From: Cynocephalus volans
Taxonomy: Eukaryota; Chordata; Mammalia; Dermoptera; Cynocephalidae
Length of the DNA stretch: 64,000 nt
NCBI RefSeq assembly: GCF_027409185.1
Contig: NC_084474.1
Span: 25,511,382-25,575,381, forward strand
Reading direction: 5' to 3'
Each line of letters opens with the position of its first letter. The stretch's first letter is position 1. Shown piece after piece: positions 33,650-47,800 of the stretch. The notes under the pieces are model-generated. The model worked only from the letters and a program-made list of their open reading frames with translations. It was not told the origin of the DNA and did no database searches. A program made the position numbers and the translations under genes.

Positions 33650-36030
33650 TAAAGTTTTGCTTCTTGGGGAGTCCTTCTGCCTTTCTAGCAGATTTCTGAG
33701 TGAACCTATAATGATGAAATAATCCACTTGTATTTTATGTCAGAATATCACGCAGGACTAGGTCAAAACCAGTCTCAAGGGTTTTGTCCTTTTTCTTTTT
33801 CATTTTCTTTTTCATTCTTCTTAGTCACTGGTCATAATGAACTCCCACAGATGACATAGGGAGCAGGAGTATGTATGTATTGAAGGTGTCTGAGCTGCCT
33901 GCACATGCAACTTACTTGTACATTCTGGGTTGCTGCTCTACACATCCAGTCCTATGGTTTGGTGAGTCAGAGAATACCCAGTTCATGATGGTCAGCTCAG
34001 GTTTTATGGGTAATTGATGTCCCATGGTCAGTTCTACTAGGTGCCAGTAGCAAACCATGAACTGTGTCTCAGAAGGAAACTCGTCATCTGAGGAAGCACA
34101 CAGCACTTTACTAAAAACCCGTAAGGGTCTGTGCTGCAATTCTCAGGTGCATGCTTGCCAGCTGCTCAATGAAGCAGCCCCCTTTGCACAGGCACTTCGA
34201 TTATCATTGGATCCACTGTGCCACAGGCTTGAGTGCTGGAGCAGCATGCACTGCAACTGCAGCAGCTTTGCTCTGGACCCCACTTGAACAGGGCAGCTTT
34301 ATGGATTGCTCAGTATATTGTGGTATATGAAGCCTTCCAAATCCAAAGAGGACATGCCCCTTTGCAGTTTAGGTGGTGTGGGTGCAGAAGTTTTGGGGGG
34401 GATATCCTGATTAATGGGCCCTCAGAAACTTCACCAAGTTGGCTGACCCCTAAATTTTCATTGGGGCAGTCTCTCCGTTGTGGTAACTCATCAGGTTTTA
34501 GCCTACCATACCTAGATTTTTCTATTATATGATTAAGTTATGTTTTTATAGGCTGCCCATCTATTCTGCTTCTAGGAACACCATGACTGATTATCGGGCA
34601 ACACAAAATATTTCTGCTGGTCAAAACATTTTGCTTATCATTTTGTCCCTGTTCCCCTTAATGGTGATTATGCCCATGTTGTCTGTGGGAGTTAAGCACT
34701 GCCACCTTTGCTACTCTGGAACCCATCATCCCAGTTGAAAGAGGAGCCTAACTCAGTGTCAGCCTTTCTCACTGTCATCTCTGGCCTTCAGAAGACAGCC
34801 AGTATGGAGCTTTTCATCTTTTCTTGTTCTCCTCACTAATGTATTTCTTGAGGCATTCATGAAGGGAATGTCCTCTGGGTCTTTCTAGAGGGGGATGTGT
34901 GGCTGGGTGAATGTACAGTTCGTGCATGATAATTTTACCCTACTGTTATCTAAGTGGATTCTCTACTGTGGCCTTCAGCCTCTTTGACTGTAGGACTTTG
35001 TTGAGGCCAGTGTCAGTCATCCAGCCTACAAAATTGTTAGAACCTGAGGGCCAACACTTTACACAAAGAATCTCTAGGTTCTCCCGTATTAATTAACCTA
35101 GCCCAGTCTAATGTGATATTTCATTCACTTTGGTTTAACATCTTTAGAATCAATTTCTGCACATATTTCCTAAATTTTTGCCAAAATAAATTAGAGAAAT
35201 CTTATGAAGTATAAACTCTCCTACAGGGTTACACTTTTTACTTGTCTCCCAGGAGCAATCTGATGTCTGATTCTAGAAAAAGGATGGTTGGGTAGGTCTA
35301 AAGGAAAAAAAATGTATCCCACTGTGAACACCTGCCCAGGTGAGGTTATTCAGGGCCCTCAACCAGGGGAAGGCTATTCTCCTTAGACACAGGAGGGCAC
35401 ATTGCTTCTGCTGGCAAGAGAAGCTCAGAGAAGCTTGGGGGTCCAAGATTTTTGGCTTCTTCAATGTCTGTTCAGAGGTCCCCATCAAAATATTAGGTTC
35501 CTGTTCTTTCTCAATTAATGCTATAATATTCGTATTTGGGGAGTCTATAATTCAAATTACATTGTACTCTATCACTTGGATATTTCTTAAGTTATAGAAT
35601 TGTAATGTAATTTGAATTGACACATTTGTAAATTAAAAACTTGGGTTGAATTTTACATGACATCATATCCACGGCTGCTAGAAATAAGAGATAATTTTAT
35701 GGCTGCTGTTGAAACTTTGTGGTTCTCTGACTATGACTTGGGCTGAGAGTTTAAGGTCCAGAGCTTGCCATTTATTTCTGTAAGCTATCGGTTCAATTAG
35801 AAGCTGCCATGATTACTTTTACTACAATATGATCAGGAGAGCAGCCACTTTGGTTCCCTGAGGCACAGGCTTCTGTAAGCTTCATCACAATCAAACGCAG
35901 GTGATAATATTTTTAATCATGATGCCTCTGCCTATCATATATTGTTAGCATTGTAATTCCCATTGGCAAAATGTTCAACATTGTGGTTCAAGGCCAAACA
36001 CATGACAAAGCTAGTTATAAAGTTCCATCT
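33650..36030 (-). pseudogene. Decayed ERV-L pol (and possibly gag) remnant
   Basis: On the minus strand the stretch 33912-34300 carries short blocks that I recognise as the RNase H/connection part of ERV-L reverse transcriptase: FKWGPEQ near 34285, DPMIIEV nearby, then a frame change, and LTMGHQLP and IMNWVFSD further on. ERV-L is an ancient endogenous retrovirus class without envelope. The reading frame is broken repeatedly by stops and frame shifts, and no intact domain remains. Sequence to about 36030 is probably the upstream internal region, but I recognise it less well. No paired LTRs were identified at the ends. Confidence 0.6.
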
Positions 36031-36039
36031 CTGAGGGTC

Positions 36040-36566
36040 TTGATCCTGACAGTTGGAAGAGAGAAACCATATTTGGTATTTCAAAAAAGATGATTTTTTA
36101 TGAAGAATTGGTGGAATAGGAGTTGGAGGACTGAAAAAGCAAATAGGGGAAAAGCTGGGGTAACAGAAAGTTATTAACTTCAGGAAGCAGCTACCCCTAG
36201 AGCCTGGAGAAACAAAGGAAAGAAAGCAGAGTTGTCAGATCTTAGTATCTCAGTGAAGAGGCTGCTCCTGCTGAGAAAGAAGCTTATCCTAGATGGTGCT
36301 GGTCCCTCTGAGGACTTGTAATGAGACTGGTTCCTCAGTAAAATTCTTAGTTAAATGATGGTTATACTTTAGAGTTTTTGATGCGAAGTTTATGTTAAAG
36401 TATGTTTGTATGTGATACAAAACCTGTAGGGTCATTGTACTGCCTCCTGTTGGTTTTCCTGCCTTTGCTTTTATGTGTTGTACATCGTTCACCTTTTCTC
36501 TCAGTCATTTTACTTCTCTCTGTCCATGCCCATATATTCAACTGTATTTTAACAGAACAAAAAGTG
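36040..36566. other. Unassigned intronic sequence
   Basis: Nothing recognised. Confidence 0.4.
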
Positions 36567-36583
36567 AAAAATCTTGTCATATC

Positions 36584-36728
36584 GGGGCCGACCCCGTGGC
36601 GCACTCGGGAGAGTGCAGCGCTGGGAGCGCAGCAACGCTCCCGCCACGGGTTCGGATCCTATATAGGAATGGCCAGTGTGCTCACTGGCTGAGTACCGGT
36701 CATGAAAAAGACAAAAAAGAAAAAAAAA
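36584..36728 (+). mobile_element. CYN-type dimeric SINE (short form)
   Basis: It starts 'ggggccgaccccgtggcgca', has the B-box-like 'gggttcggatcctatatagg', and ends 'cactggctgagtaccggtc' plus an A-rich tail. The second unit is shortened: the 'ccaagccaagggttgcgatc' segment of the long form is absent. A perfect 17-bp target duplication (aaaaatcttgtcatatc) lies at 36567-36583 and 36729-36745. Confidence 0.9.
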
Positions 36729-36749
36729 AAAAATCTTGTCATATCTTTT

Positions 36750-37534
36750 AAGGGAAAATTATCCTGAGTTCCTTGTTACTTATTGTATGCCCCGTTGACA
36801 TTGAGCCCTTAGTGGATTAATAAGAACCTTGATTTAGAAGCTGATCAAGCTGGCCCATGACATTTTCTACAGAGGACCTCTATTTCCAAATTTGTAGTGA
36901 GGAGATACCAACTGAAGGACCATGTCCATAGGGACAGAGTCTCAGTGGAAAAGTTGTCTATAACCTAGGGATTTGGATATCAGAGTTCCAAATTGATCAG
37001 TGAAACAAAAGATACAAGGAACACAGTGTTCTGTTTCATTTTGTTTTCTTCTCGTTTAAAATGTCAGCATTAAATGCTGAGAAGAGGAACCTTCATGGAG
37101 GTCCACGTGTGAGAAGGGTGGCAGGAAGAGGGGAGCTGTGGTAGGCAATTCGGAATAAAGACAGATGGTAGAGGTGGAGCTTTTACTTACAATCTCAGTA
37201 AGAATTCTGTAGGATTCTGCTACTCTCAATTATATCAAATGTCTTGAGCCTCATGGGACAGTGCCCTATATTATATGAGAATCTTTATGATGCAATTATC
37301 ATGATTTATTTATTTATTTATTATGAAATGATTTAACAAAGATTTTTCTAAAAGGCCTGACAATGTCATATTTTTTCTAGGCCATACGTGTGAGTATGCT
37401 AAGACAGAGACCTGACAAAATTGATTTAAAATCACATGCACTTATTTCTTGGTGAATTTGTACAACAAACATTTATTGAAAATGGTATTTTCCCTGTTTT
37501 ATACTTGAATGGTTAATTATCTTCAGAATAAATT
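36750..37534. other. Unassigned intronic sequence
   Basis: No recognised element apart from a short attt repeat near 37303-37322. Confidence 0.4.
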
Positions 37535-37730
37535 CCTTGCCCATGTCTTTTTTCCTTAATTTTATTTTGTTGATATGCAATGTGGTTGATTATTGTGGCC
37601 CATTACCGAAACCCCACTCCCTACTCCCTCTTCCCCCTCCCACCCAACAATGTCCTTTCTGTTGCTTGTCGTATCAACTTCAAGGAATTGTAGTTGTTGT
37701 GTCTTCTTCGCCCCCACCCCCGGTTTTTTT

Positions 37731-37734
<4 letters not shown>

Positions 37735-37782
<48 letters not shown>
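37735..37782. repeat. (GT)n microsatellite, about 24 units, inside the L1-A 3' UTR
   Basis: A pure GT tract follows a T-run. The same position in L1-B (40172-40186) has only about seven units, so the tract is an expansion of a short CA stretch built into this L1 family's 3' UTR. Confidence 0.95.
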
Positions 37783-37785
<3 letters not shown>

Positions 37786-37799
37786 TTATTTATTTATTT

Positions 37800-39969
37800 T
37801 TAGCTCCCACCAATAAGTGAGAACATGTGGTATTTCTCTTTCTGTGTCTGACTTGTTTCACTTAATATAATTCTCTCAAGGTCCATCCATGTTGTTGCAA
37901 CTGGCAGTATTTCATTCGTTTTTATAGCTGAGTAGTATTCCATTGTGTAGATATACCACATTTTCTGTATCCACTCATCTGATGATGGACATTTGGGCTG
38001 GTTCCAACTCTTGGCTATTGTAAAGAGTGCTGCAATGAACATTGGGGAACAGGTATACCTTCGACTTGATGATTTCCATTCCTCTGGGTATATTCCCAGC
38101 AGTGGGATAGCTGGGTCATATGGCAGATCTATCTGCAATTGTTTGAGGAACCTCCATACCATTTTCCATAGAGGCTGCACCATTTTGCAGTCCCACCAAC
38201 AATGTATGAGAGTTCCTTTTTCTTCGCAACCTCGTCAGCATTTATCGTTCAGAGTCTTTTGGATTTTAGCCATCCTAACTGGGGTGAGATGGTATCTCAG
38301 TGTGGTTTTGATTTGCATTTCCCGGATGCTGAGTGATGTTGAGCATTTTTTCATATGTCTGTTGGCCATTTGTATATCTTCCTTAGAGAAATGCCTACTG
38401 AGCTCTTTTGCCCATTTTTAATTGGGTTGCTTGTTTTTCTCCCTTAAAGTTGTTTGAGTTCCTTGTATGTTCTGGATATTAATCCTTTGTCAGATGTATA
38501 TTTTGCAAATATTTTCTCCCACTCTGTTGGTTGTCTTTTAACTCTGTTAATTGTTTCTCTTGCTGTGCAGAAGCTCTTTAGTTTGATATTTGTTTATTTT
38601 TCCTTTGGTTGCCCGTGCTTTTGGGGTCGTATTCATGAAGTCTGTGTCCAGTCCTATTTCCTGAAGTGTCTCTCCTATGTTTTCTTTAAGAAGTTTTATT
38701 ATTTCAGGTTGTATATTTAATTCTTTAATCCATTTTGAGTTGAGTTTAGTGTATGGTGAAAGGTATGGGTCTAGTTTCATTCTCCTGCATATTGATATCC
38801 AGTTCTCCCAGCACCATTTGCTAAAGAGGCAGTATCTTCCTCAGTGTATAGGCTTGGTGCCTTTGTCAAAGATCAGATGGCTGTAGCTGTGTGGGTTGAT
38901 TTCTGCATTCTCTATTCTATTCCATTGATCAGTGTGTCTGTTTTTATGCCAGTACTATACTGTTTTGGTTATTATAGCTTTGTAGTATAGTTTAAAGTCA
39001 GGTAGTGATATGCCTCCAGCTTTATGTTTTTTGCTCAGCATTGCTGTGGCTATGCGTGGTCTTTTGTTATTCCATATAAATGTCTGGATAGTTCTTTCCA
39101 TTTCTGAGTAAAATGTCATTGGAATTTCAATGGGGATTGCATTGAATTTGTATATCACTTTGGGTAGTATGGACATTTTCACTATGTTGATTCTTCCAAT
39201 CCAAGAGCATGGGATATCTTTCCATCTTCTTGTATCCTCTCTCATTTCTCTCAGCAGTGGTTTGTAGTTCTCATTATAGAGATTTTTCACATCCTTGGTT
39301 AACTCAATTCCTAAGTATTTTATTTTTTTGGTGGCTATTGTAAATGGGCAGGGTTTCTTGACTTCTCTTTCTGCATGTTCACTATTGGAGAATAGAAATG
39401 CTACTGATTTTTGTGTGTTGATTTTGTATCCTGCTACTGTGCTGAAATTATTTATCACTTCCAAGAGTTTTTTTCTAGAGGCTTTAGGCTGTTTGATATA
39501 TAGGATCATGTCATCTGCAAACAGGGATAGTTTGACTTCATCTTTTCCAATCTGGATGCCCTTTATTTCCTTCTCTTCTCTGATTGCTCTGGCTAGTACT
39601 TCCAACACTATGTTGAATAGGAATGGTGAGAGTAGGCATCCTTGTCTAGTTCCTGTTCTTAAAGGAAAAACTTTCAGCTTTTCCCCATTCAGGATGATAT
39701 TGGCAGTGGGTTTATCATATATGGCTTTGATTATGTTCAGATACTTTCCCTCTATACCTAACTTATAGAGGGTCTTTGTCATTAATGAGTGTTGAATTTT
39801 ATCAAATGCTTTTTCAGCATCTATAGAGATGATCGTATGGTCCTTGTGTTTGACTTTGTTAATATGGTGTATTACATTTATTGATTTGCATTTGTTGAAC
39901 CAACCTTGCATCCCTGGGATGAATCCCACTTGATCGTGGTGAATAATTTTACATATGTATTGCTGTATT
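37800..39969 (-). pseudogene. L1-A ORF2 3' part: reverse transcriptase and Cys-rich C-terminus, broken
   Basis: The minus strand encodes the RT region in an open stretch at 38955-39929, with the catalytic FADD box inside [12 protein letters not shown], and the C-terminal end at 37800-38183 (from [16 protein letters not shown] to MFSLIGGS). Between these, frame shifts break the ORF, including an 11-12 bp deletion near 38588 relative to L1-B (L1-B has an extra 'aatcccattt'). The rest of ORF2 lies across the L1-B insertion at 45828-47480. ORF2p would supply the endonuclease and reverse transcriptase for target-primed reverse transcription; this copy cannot make the whole protein. Confidence 0.88.
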
Positions 39970-40203
39970 CCGTTTGCTAGTATTTTTTTTTCCTTTTTTT
40001 TTTTTTAATTTTATTTTGTCGATATACATTGTAGCTGATTATTGCTCCCCATCACCAAAACCTCCCTCCCTTCTCCCTCCCCCCCTCCCCCCCAACAATG
40101 TCCTTTCTGTTTGCTTGTCGTATCAACTTCAAATAATTGTGGTTGTTATATCTTCTTCCGCCCCCCCCGGTTTGTGTGTGTGTGTGAATTTATATATTAA
40201 TTT

Positions 40204-42342
40204 TTAGCTCCCTGCAATAAGTGAGAACATGTGGTATTTCTCTTTCTGTGCCTCTTTTGTTTCACTAAATATAATTCTCTCAAGGTCCATCCATGTTGTT
40301 GCAAATGGCAGTATTTCATTCGTTTTTATAGCTGAGTAGTATTCCATTGTGTAGATGCACCACATTTTCCGTATCCACTCATCTGATGATGGGCATTTGG
40401 GCTGGTTCCAACTCTTGGCTATTGTAAAGAGTGCTGCAATGAACATTGGGGAACAGGTATACCTTCGACTTGATGATTTCCATTCCTCTGGGTATATTCC
40501 CAACAGTGGGATGGCTGGGTCATATGGTAGATCTATTTGCAATTGTTTAAGGAACCTCCATACCATTTTCCATAGAGGCTGCACCATTTTGCAGTCCCAC
40601 CAACAATGTATGAGAGTTCCTTTTTCTCCGCAGCCTCGCCAGCATTTATCGTTCATAGTCTTTTGGATTTTAGCCATCCTAACTGGGGTGAGATGGTATC
40701 TCAATGTGGTTTTGATTTGCATTTCCCGGATGCTGAGTGATGTTGAGCATTTTTTCATATGTCTGTTGGCCATTTGGATATCTTCCTTAGAGAAATGCCT
40801 ACTTAGCTCTTTTGCCCATTTTTTAATTGGGTTGCTTGTTTTCTTCTTGTAAAGTTGTTTGAGTTCCTTATATATTCTGGATATTAATCCTTTGTCAGAT
40901 GTATATTTTGCAAATATTTTCTCCCACTCTGTTGGTTGTCTTTTAACTCTGTTAATTGTTTCTTTTGCTGTGCAGAAGCTTTTTAGTTTGATATAATCCC
41001 ATTTGTTTATTTTTCCTTTGGTTGCCCGTGCTTTTGGGGTCGTATTCATGAAGTCTGTGCCCAGTCCTATTTCCTGAAGTGTTTCTCCTATGTTTTCTTT
41101 AAGAAGTTTTATTGTCTCAGGGTGTATATTTAAATCCTTAATCCATTTTGAGTTGATTTTAGTATACGGTGAGAGGTATGGATCTAGTTTCATTCTCCTG
41201 CATATCGATATCCAGTTATCCCAGCACCACTTGCTGAAGAGGCAGTCCCTTCCCCAGTGAATAGGCTTGGTGCCTTTGTCAGAGATCAGATGGCAGTAAG
41301 TGTGTGGGTTGATTTCTGGATTCTCTATTCTATTCCATTGGTCAGTGTGTCTGTTTTTATGCCAGTACCATACTGTTTTGGTTATTATAGCTTTGTAGTA
41401 TAGCTTAAAGTCAGGTACTGTTATGCCTCCAGCTTTATTTTTTTTGCTGAGCATTGCTTTGGCTATTCGTGGTCTTTTATTGTTCCATATAAATGTCTGA
41501 ATAGTTTTTTCCATTTCTGAGAAAAATGTCTTTGGAATTTTGATGGGGATTGCGTTGAATTTGTATATCACTTTGGGTAGTATGGACATTTTCACTATGT
41601 TGATTCTTCCAATCCAAGAGCATGGAATATCTTTCCATCTTCTTGTATCCTCTCTAATTTCTCTCAGCAGTGGTTTGTAGTTCTCATTATAGAGATTTTT
41701 CACATCCTTGGTTAACTCAATTCCTAAGTATTTTATTTTTTTGGTGGCTATTGTAAATGGGCAGGCTTTCTTGATTTCTTGTTCTGCATGTTCACTATTG
41801 GAGAAAAGAAATGCTACTGATTTTTGTGTGTTGATTTTGTATCCTGCTACTGTGCTGAAATCATTTATCAATTCCAAGAGTTTTTTTGTAGAGGTTTTAG
41901 GCTGTTCGATATATAGGATCATGTCATCTGCAAACAGGGACAGTTTGACTTCATCTTTTCCAATCTGGATGCCCTTTATTTCCTTCTCTTCTCTGATTGC
42001 TCTGGCTAGTACTTCCAACACTATGTTGAATAGGAGTGGTGACAGTGGGCATCCTTGTCTAGTTCCTGTTCTTAAAGGAAAAGCTTTCAGCTTTTCTCCA
42101 TTCAGGATGATATTGGCAGTGGGTTTGGCATATATGGCTTTAATTATGTTGAGATACTTTCCCTCTATACCTAACTTATAGAGGGTCTTTGTCATGAATG
42201 AGTGCTGAACTTTATCAAATGCTTTTTCAGCATCTATAGAGATGATCATATGGTCCTTGTGTTTGAGTTTATTAATATGGTGTATCACATTTATTGATTT
42301 GCGTATGTTGAACCAACCTTGCATCCCTGGGATGAATCCCAC
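40204..42342 (-). pseudogene. L1-B ORF2 main part: reverse transcriptase to C-terminus (712 codons open)
   Basis: A 712-codon open stretch from [12 protein letters not shown] to the natural ORF2 end (MFSLIAGS). It carries the RT core with [15 protein letters not shown] and the FADD catalytic box ([12 protein letters not shown]), a long thumb and C-terminal region, and the zinc-knuckle-like [18 protein letters not shown]. Upstream, the 42364-42747 frame ends in [10 protein letters not shown], where a small frame shift at about 42343-42363 separates it from this stretch. A nonsense codon (TAC to TAG compared with L1-A) lies at 42790-42792. So the RT domain is well preserved, but full ORF2p cannot be made. 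It is the youngest-looking coding sequence in the window after ORF1. Confidence 0.9.
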
Positions 42343-42363
42343 TTGATCGTGATGAATAACTTT

Positions 42364-43237
42364 TCATATGTGTTGCTGTATTCTGTTTGCTAGTATTTTA
42401 GTGAGGATTTTTGCATCTATATTCATCAAGGATATCGGCCTGTAGTTTTCTTTTTTGGTTATATCTTTACCTGGTTTTGGTATCAGGATGATGTTTGCTT
42501 CATAGAATGAGTTTGGGAGATTTGCATCCGTTTCAATCTTTTGGAATAGTTTGTAAAGAATCGGTGTCAATTCCTGTTTGAATGTTTGGTAAAATTCTGC
42601 TGTGAATCCTTCTGGTCCTGGGCTTTTCTTTGTTGGGAGCCTTCTGATAACAGCCTCAATCTCCTTTATTGTTATTGGTCTGTTCAAATTTTCTACGTCT
42701 TCACGGTTCAGTTTTGGGAGCTTGTGTGTGTCCAGAAATTTATCCATTTCCTCCAGATTTTCAAATTTGTTGGCGTATAGTTGTTTATACTAGTCTCGAA
42801 TGATTCCTTGTATTTCAGATGAATCAGTTGTAATATCGCCTTTTTCATTTCTAATTTTTGTTATTTGAGTCTTCTCTCTTCTTTTTTTTTGTTAGCCATG
42901 CTAATGGTTTGTCTATTTTATTTATCTTTGCAAAAAACCACCTTTTTGATTCGTTGATCTTTTGAATTGTTTTTTGGTTTTCAATTTCATTCAGTTCTGC
43001 TCTGATCTTAATGATTTCTTTCCGTCTGCTAACTTTAGGTTTGGATTGTTCTTGTTTTTCTAGTTCTTTAAGGTGAAGTGTTAGGTTGTTCACTTGCCAT
43101 CTTTCTATTCTTCTGAAGTGAGCATTTAATGCAATAAATTTTCCCCTCAATACTGCTTTTGCAGTATTCTTTGTTTGTTGGTTCCTTGGGTTGTAGATAG
43201 TGTTTTTGTTAGCTTGTTTTCTCTTCATGAATGCCAT
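42364..43237 (-). pseudogene. L1-B ORF2 5' part with endonuclease domain deleted
   Basis: In sense order the frame begins [12 protein letters not shown], which in L1-A is sequence between ORF1 and ORF2. It runs through [11 protein letters not shown] and then jumps straight into [16 protein letters not shown], which in L1-A follows the endonuclease domain (L1-A 46594-47680 is missing here). No GGDLN or SDH endonuclease motif exists in L1-B. The junction is near 43165-43175. The linker then continues to [13 protein letters not shown], where the frame changes near a long A-run (42885), and resumes as [19 protein letters not shown] in the 42364-42747 frame, the start of the RT domain. Confidence 0.85.
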
Positions 43238-43290
43238 TTTTATTGTACTAGCGGGTTTAGATTTTTCTTGGGTTTTTATGGCAGTGGTAG

Positions 43291-44289
43291 TTATTTTTCA
43301 GGAACCAAACCCAGTACTCCCTTGAGGATTTCTTGTAAGGGTGGTCGTGTGGTAGTGAACTCCGGCAGTTTTTGTTTGTCTGAGAAATATACTATTTGCC
43401 CCTCATTTCGGAAGGATAGCCTTGCAGGGTAGAGTATTCTTGGCTGGCAATCTTTGTCTTTTAGTATTTTGAAAATATCATCCCATTCCTTTCTAGCTTT
43501 TAGGGTTTGTGATGAAAAGTCTGATGTTAACCTGATTGGGGCTCCCTTATAGGTGATTTGACGCTTCTCTCTTGCAGCTTTTAAGATTCTCTCTTTGTCT
43601 CTGAGTTTTGCCAATTTGACTATGACATGTCTTGGAGAAGGCCTTTTTGGGTTGAATATGTTTGGAGATCGTTGAGCTTCCTGGATCTGAAGATCTGTGA
43701 TTTTTCCTATACCTGGGAAGTTTTCTGCCACTATTTTGTTGAATATGTTTTCAATGGAATCTCCATTTTCCTCCCCTTCTGGAATACCCATGACTCGGAT
43801 ATTTGAGCGCTTGAGGTTGTCTGATATCTCTCTCAGATTTTCTTCCATGTCCTTGATTCTTTTTTCTTTCTTTTTGTCTGCTTGTGTTATTTCAAACAGC
43901 CCATCTTCAAGTTCAGAGGTTCTCTCTTCAACTTCGACAAGCCTGCTGGTTAAACTCTCCGTTGTGTTTTTTATTTCGCTGAATAACTTCTTCAGTTCAG
44001 CAAGTTCTGCTACATTTTTTTTCAGGACATTGATTTCCTTGTATATTTCCTCTTTCAGATCCTGTATACTTTTCCTCATTTCATCATGATGTCTAGCTGT
44101 GTTTTCTTGTATCTCATTCAGTTTCCTTAGAATTATCACTCGAAATTCCTTATCAGTTATTTCAAGGGCTTCTTGTTCTATAGGATCTAGAGTATGAGAT
44201 TTATTAACTTTTGGTGGTGTACTTTCTTGATAATTTGTATTTCTGGTGTCTTTTTTTTGGTGTTTATTCATTGTGGCAGGGGGTTTCAC
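43291..44289 (-). CDS. L1-B ORF1p, uninterrupted 332-residue RNA-binding chaperone
   Basis: An open frame of 332 codons with stop, the usual size for L1 ORF1p. Domains: a charged N-terminal tail (1-47), a coiled coil for trimerisation (about 48-162, with heptad-like stretches such as [15 protein letters not shown] and [15 protein letters not shown]), an RRM domain (about 163-258, starting [16 protein letters not shown]), and the C-terminal domain (about 260-330, with [18 protein letters not shown]). ORF1p binds L1 RNA in cytoplasmic ribonucleoprotein particles and acts as a nucleic-acid chaperone. The start at 44289 is the first ATG of the frame after the 5' UTR and aligns with L1-A. There is no stop or frame shift, although its own ORF2 is defective, so a protein could be made if the element were transcribed. 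It lies antisense within the C8orf34 intron. Confidence 0.9.
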   Translation of the reverse strand: MKPPATMNKHQKKDTRNTNYQESTPPKVNKSHTLDPIEQEALEITDKEFRVIILRKLNEIQENTARHHDEMRKSIQDLKEEIYKEINVLKKNVAELAELKKLFSEIKNTTESLTSRLVEVEERTSELEDGLFEITQADKKKEKRIKDMEENLREISDNLKRSNIRVMGIPEGEENGDSIENIFNKIVAENFPGIGKITDLQIQEAQRSPNIFNPKRPSPRHVIVKLAKLRDKERILKAAREKRQITYKGAPIRLTSDFSSQTLKARKEWDDIFKILKDKDCQPRILYPARLSFRNEGQIVYFSDKQKLPEFTTTRPPLQEILKGVLGLVPEK

Positions 44290-47480
<3,191 letters not shown>

Positions 47481-47506
47481 CTTAGGTGTCTTTTTTTCCT
47501 TGCTTT

Positions 47507-47646
47507 TTTTTTTTTTTGTCCTTTTTTTGTGACCGTGCTCAGCCAGTGAGCGAACAGGCCATCCCTATATAGGATGAGAACCCGCAGCGGGAGCGCTGCT
47601 GCACTCCCAGCGCCACACTCTCCTGAGTGAGCCATGGGGTCGGCCC
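47507..47646 (-). mobile_element. CYN-type dimeric SINE (short form), antisense, inside L1-A
   Basis: Direct repeats ttttccttgcttt at 47494-47506 and 47647-47659 flank it. The minus strand begins 'gggccgaccccatggctcac' and ends 'ctggctgagcacggtcac' plus a poly-A tail (T-run on the plus strand). As at 36584, the second unit lacks the internal 'ccaagccaagggttgcg' part. It was inserted after L1-A. Confidence 0.88.
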
Positions 47647-47800
47647 TTTTCCTTGCTTTCTGATTTACTGTTTGTTTTCTGTGTTTGTTGGTTCCTTAGG
47701 TTGTAGATAGCCTTTTTGTTTGTTTGTTTTCTCTTCATGAATGCCATTTTTATTATACTAGTGGGTTTAGATTTTTCTTGGGTTTTAATAGCAGTGGTAG

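Noticed and set aside
39295..39768. 157-codon plus-strand frame repeated at 41708-42181
   Set aside because: Antisense shadow of the L1 reverse-transcriptase ORF2, which explains why it occurs in both L1 copies.
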